From positions 1,054,001 through 1,118,000 of the forward strand of contig NZ_CP136693.1 of NCBI RefSeq assembly GCF_032922745.1: DNA of 64,000 nt, written 5' to 3'. Shown piece after piece: positions 61,079 through 64,000 of the stretch. Every line of letters begins with the position of its first letter. Positions within the stretch are counted from its first letter, which is position 1. The DNA is from Marinobacter salarius. GTDB lineage: Bacteria > Pseudomonadota > Gammaproteobacteria > Pseudomonadales > Oleiphilaceae. The notes under the pieces are model-generated. The model had not been told where the DNA came from, did no database searches, and saw only the letters and a program-made list of their open reading frames with translations. A program made the position numbers and the translations under genes.

Positions 61079-61258
61079 ATGCCACTTATCGGATGGGTTT
61101 TTGTCATAGTCGCGCTGGCCCTGGTGGTCGGCAGCCTCTTTGTGCTGCGGGACAGCGCCAACAGTATGAAGATCTCTGACGAAAAGATGAAAAAGATCCA
61201 GGAGCGCAAGGCCGAAGTAGAGGCTGAGGAAAGTGCGGAAGACCGGGAGCAGTGGTAA
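61079..61258 (+). CDS. Small DUF2897-like membrane protein (59 aa)
   Basis: One N-terminal membrane helix (about 3-23), then LRDSANSMKISDEKMKKIQERKAE, a charged helix ending in an acidic tail. AAGGAGCC lies about six bases before the ATG. The LRDSA block after the helix fits DUF2897 as I recall it; the function is unknown. Divergent from the Tag-like gene, with about 80 bases between. Confidence 0.7.
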   Translation: MPLIGWVFVIVALALVVGSLFVLRDSANSMKISDEKMKKIQERKAEVEAEESAEDREQW

Positions 61259-61418
61259 TCCGCCGACTTCGTCATTGTACATTTTACGAAGATTCACATT
61301 GTTGTTGAAACGATAGAGCAGCACAGCCCGTAACTGTGATGGATTTCTCATTTCACGGCAGTTTGGCCACCGGCGAAACCGATCGTGAACGATCTTCATC
61401 CAGGAAAAGGGTTTCAGA

Positions 61419-62699
61419 ATGACGGGATATTACGATTACACCCTGGTTGCCGCATCTTTTGTGGTTGCGGTACTGGCATCGTACAGCGCGCTCTACTTCG
61501 GCGCACAGCTTGCAACGCTCGAACAGGCAAAAGCCAGGCTATGGCTGGCGCTCGGGGCGCTGACGATGGGAACCGGGGTCTGGGTCATGCATTTCGTAGG
61601 CATGCAGGCCTATGTGATGCCGATGGAAATGAGCTACGACCTCACCATTACCCTGATTTCCTGGGTTGCCGCTGTGGGTGCTTCGGGACTGGCCCTGCAT
61701 ATCATCGGCAAGGACCGCGCGGGCGCGCTGCAGATCGTTATCGGCAGCCTGTTCATGGGCGGCGGCATTACGTCCATGCATTACGTCGGCATGGCGGCCA
61801 TGGAGATGGAGCCGGGGATGCGCTACGACCCGGTTCTGTTCAGTGCTTCCGTTGTCATTGCGGTCGGGGCCTCGGGTGTGGCCATGTTTATTTGCCGCCG
61901 CTTGCAGTCAATACAAGGCCTGAAAGGAACCGCCCTCCAGCTCGGCGCCGCCCTGGCGATGGGTGTGGCTATCTGTGGTATGCACTACACTGGCATGGCT
62001 GCCATGATCTATCCTGAAAACGCCATGCCCGCCGCAGACAATCTGCTATCGGGTGATTGGCTGGGTGCCCCTCTGGCCCTGTTCAGTGGCGTATTAATCC
62101 TGATTGCTCTTTTTGCCTCCGCCAATGACGTCAAACAGCGCCGGAACGCTGAAATCCAGGCGCTGGAGGAATCCCGGCGTGTCGAGCGCAAAGCACTGTA
62201 CGATTCGACCACGGGACTGCCTAACCGGGCCAGCCTGGCGAATCATATGGTCAGGGAACTGGCAAGGAGCGAAACCGACAAACACGCATTCGCAGTGCTC
62301 TACCTGGATGTTGCCAACCATCGGGAGATTCCCGACAACCAAGCTGAAGACGCAATAGCTGCCCTGGCCAGAAGTGTGAGGACAGCCATCGATGAAGGAA
62401 CCTACCTGGCGCGCCATTCAACCAGTGCGTTTGTGTTGATTGTGACAAGCCCCGCAGACGACAAACACAGAGACATGTATCAGCGCCTTCGGAATCTTCC
62501 GACGGAAACAGACGGTGGCGTTACACTTGAACTTCGAGCCGGGCAGAGCGTGTTCCCCAACTCTGGGCGTAATAGCCGTATGCTGATGAAAAAAGCGATG
62601 GAAACCTCAGAGCTTCGAAAGCTGGGACTCGCCAGCCTGAACGAAGAGGTAAAATCCGCGGATTACTTTGAGGCGCGTTCAGCACTGCCGGAAACATGA
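61419..62699 (+). CDS. MHYT sensor with degenerate GGDEF domain
   Basis: 426 residues. Seven membrane helices contain the three MHYT repeats as MHFVG, MHYVG and MHYTG (about residues 49, 118 and 189), proposed to bind copper and sense oxygen, CO or NO. The cytoplasmic part (about 235-420) begins like a GGDEF domain (DSTTGLPNRASLANHM) but the active loop reads RHSTSAFVLIV with no GGDEF, so it cannot be a cyclase. It may bind nucleotide or act through protein contact. The last 37 bases overlap the next gene convergently. Confidence 0.85.
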   Translation: MTGYYDYTLVAASFVVAVLASYSALYFGAQLATLEQAKARLWLALGALTMGTGVWVMHFVGMQAYVMPMEMSYDLTITLISWVAAVGASGLALHIIGKDRAGALQIVIGSLFMGGGITSMHYVGMAAMEMEPGMRYDPVLFSASVVIAVGASGVAMFICRRLQSIQGLKGTALQLGAALAMGVAICGMHYTGMAAMIYPENAMPAADNLLSGDWLGAPLALFSGVLILIALFASANDVKQRRNAEIQALEESRRVERKALYDSTTGLPNRASLANHMVRELARSETDKHAFAVLYLDVANHREIPDNQAEDAIAALARSVRTAIDEGTYLARHSTSAFVLIVTSPADDKHRDMYQRLRNLPTETDGGVTLELRAGQSVFPNSGRNSRMLMKKAMETSELRKLGLASLNEEVKSADYFEARSALPET

Positions 62700-63343
62700 T
62701 GCTGGCGGGTCAACGACGCCAGTTCATTTCGCAGCGGATCCAGCAACCGGGCCCTGACGGTAGGATGCACTCGCGATTCTGGGTAGCAGATGACCAATCG
62801 AACGTGGGATATGTGTTCGTCCTTCGGGAAGACAATATTCTCAACGTACTGGCCCGATTGGCTGGCTTCCACCAAGTTGCGTTCCGGCTTGTCATCGGAC
62901 CCAAGCCGGTCGCCCTCGGAGAAAAAATTAAGGCACCTGGAGACGTTGGCCGACACCTTGCGGGGGTTGAACCCCCATTGGGCCGGCAACGTTCGGCCCA
63001 GGCCACCCGCTGCGATGGTCACAACCAGGTCGACAACGATGTCACGCTTGGCGAGTTCACGTGCCACCTTGATCGCCTCGAAACCGCCCTGACTATAGCC
63101 GACGATGGCTATCCTGCGGTTGGCGCCAGCTGCTTCGCTTAAATCGTCCGCGATGGCTTTCGTGGGATGCAAATGGCTGTACATCGTTGTGTCGAGGTAG
63201 CCGGACTCCCTCATCATGCGAAGCAGGTGTTTCTGCATAAGGTCATGGCCCAGAAGGCCGTGAATCGCCGCCACCTTTGGTCCATCGAAACCTGGGTCAA
63301 CTGCCGGGTAGTCCGGTGCCTGGGGAAAAGGAATGCGTATCAT
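62663..63343 (-). CDS. Alpha/beta hydrolase-like serine hydrolase
   Basis: 226 residues. VAAIHGLLGHD gives the oxyanion turn and VGYSQGGFEAIKVA the GxSxG nucleophile near residue 84; a late His occurs in DEHISHV near residue 178. Short, without signal peptide. Lipase, esterase or thioesterase activity is possible. It follows the 161-residue envelope gene on the same strand by 23 bases, and its 3' end overlaps the MHYT gene. Confidence 0.7.
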   Translation of the reverse strand: MIRIPFPQAPDYPAVDPGFDGPKVAAIHGLLGHDLMQKHLLRMMRESGYLDTTMYSHLHPTKAIADDLSEAAGANRRIAIVGYSQGGFEAIKVARELAKRDIVVDLVVTIAAGGLGRTLPAQWGFNPRKVSANVSRCLNFFSEGDRLGSDDKPERNLVEASQSGQYVENIVFPKDEHISHVRLVICYPESRVHPTVRARLLDPLRNELASLTRQHHVSGSAERASK

Positions 63344-63366
63344 CGACTGCTTTTCTCTCTATTGGG

Positions 63367-63852
63367 CTATTGGGAGGAGCTTTGATCCACCAGCCGAATC
63401 GCAACACCGGCATGCTTCGCCCCGGCTTTAGTTTGGTGATGGGATTCGAAAAGACTTAACCATTGGCCTGCTTCCAGTACCAGCGTCCCCTGGCCCGAGA
63501 GGCTGCCATCACGGGTTGTGTATTCACTGGCATAGGTGAGCTGAAACGAACCAGGGGGCTTTTCCACCGGGCTGATCTCATATCCCATGGAGAGCGCCCG
63601 CGAAGCAACAAAGTTACTGTGTTCGGTTGTGACTGCTCCCACCCTTAGAACCCTCGACTCATCCAGAAACTCCGGCAACACATCGCCTGGGGCGCCGGTA
63701 GGGGTGGTGGCACGACACTCACAGTAGCGGATTTCGAGAAGCAAAGGCTTGCTGCCGAGGTAGTCTGAAGGTGTGGGCTGGCCGGCTAACGTCAGGGCAG
63801 GGAGGGTGAAAAATGCTAGCAAGCTGATATTGCGCAATGTCTTCCTTGGCAT
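63367..63852 (-). CDS. Exported protein of unknown function (161 aa)
   Basis: A signal peptide (about 1-23, ending LAG) and a mature part of about 138 residues, predicted mostly beta, with one CEC motif. LSGQGTLVLEAGQWLSLFES suggests a secretin-like or pilin-free beta fold, but I do not recognise the family. AGGAGCCC lies just before the ATG. Transcribed toward the hydrolase. Confidence 0.65.
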   Translation of the reverse strand: MPRKTLRNISLLAFFTLPALTLAGQPTPSDYLGSKPLLLEIRYCECRATTPTGAPGDVLPEFLDESRVLRVGAVTTEHSNFVASRALSMGYEISPVEKPPGSFQLTYASEYTTRDGSLSGQGTLVLEAGQWLSLFESHHQTKAGAKHAGVAIRLVDQSSSQ

Positions 63853-63872
63853 TTTGGGCTCCTAAAGATTGT

Positions 63873-64000
63873 TTACACCACTGGCTCTGACCAAACGGCA
63901 TACTCATTGCCATTGGGATCCGAGAAATGAAAACGGCGACCGCCCGGAAATGAAAAAATGTCCTGCACGATGGCACCGCCCGAGGACGTCACTTTTTCAA
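63873..64000 (-). CDS. VOC/glyoxalase-fold protein, C-terminal part (cut by window end)
   Basis: Only the last 42 residues are inside the window. GGRRFHFSDPNGNEYAVWS followed by a stop is the typical end of vicinal-oxygen-chelate proteins (glyoxalase/bleomycin-resistance family), where the Glu is the last metal ligand. The 5' part lies beyond 64000. Confidence 0.8.
   Translation of the reverse strand, partial: EKVTSSGGAIVQDIFSFPGGRRFHFSDPNGNEYAVWSEPVV

Overview
The window is a GC-rich, gene-dense piece of a gammaproteobacterial chromosome. Gene order and protein style point to Marinobacter or a close relative. The main evidence is a block running gshB - tonB-like - yqgE/algH - ruvX - pyrR - pyrB - inactive dihydroorotase, transcribed away from a complete pilGHIJK-chpABC cluster. 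This is the arrangement known from Pseudomonas aeruginosa (PA0403 to PA0415), but here the cluster is followed by zur-znuCB. The genus is an inference; I saw no rRNA, tRNA, CRISPR array, insertion sequence or prophage.

Layout. 1-7.5 kb: a 2-haloacid-dehalogenase-like HAD enzyme, a PHA-synthase-like hydrolase with Ser in place of the usual Cys, a membrane acyltransferase, an RNase II-type exonuclease and a diguanylate cyclase. 7.5-10.8 kb: a copper/metal operon (MerR regulator, CopA ATPase, a 39-residue His-tailed membrane peptide, a DUF411 protein). 11-15.5 kb: a zinc-ribbon membrane protein, a CHASE-GGDEF-EAL protein, an HD-GYP protein and a CoA-binding protein. 15.7-19.8 kb: an MBL-fold hydrolase, a beta-helix/ion-channel-like protein and an HPPK-like protein, facing a folE-folM pair. 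20-24.7 kb: hydrolases, a diguanylate cyclase, a patatin, a CDGSH protein and a PAS membrane sensor. 24.7-26.8 kb: zur-znuC-znuB. 26.9-40.4 kb: the Pil-Chp chemosensory system with a ChpA of about 2500 residues. 40.7-46.4 kb: glutathione and pyrimidine genes. 46.6-51.4 kb: an unusual TRAP-type set (AdeT-like binding protein, TatT-like lipoprotein, fused permease) split by an HU gene. 51.4-58.5 kb: an AraC regulator and an RND tripartite pump with a textbook SoxR box in its promoter. 58.6-64 kb: a nitroreductase, a CARB-like class A beta-lactamase behind a Tag-like glycosylase, an MHYT protein with a dead GGDEF domain, and small envelope and hydrolase genes.

How it fits together. Five cyclic-di-GMP-type proteins share the window with a full twitching/surface-sensing chemosensory pathway. 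This suggests a bacterium that invests in surface attachment (inference). Metal homeostasis (copper export, zinc uptake), redox-responsive efflux (SoxR box), nitroreductase and beta-lactamase give a stress-resistance theme.

Most unusual items. First, a family of three intergenic palindromes at 858, 2222 and 10823 whose outer stems differ completely in sequence yet remain perfectly self-complementary, around a conserved core with two CATGGATG mini-hairpins. Second, the MBL / beta-helix-channel / HPPK-like trio at 15.7-18.6 kb, which I do not recognise as a described system.
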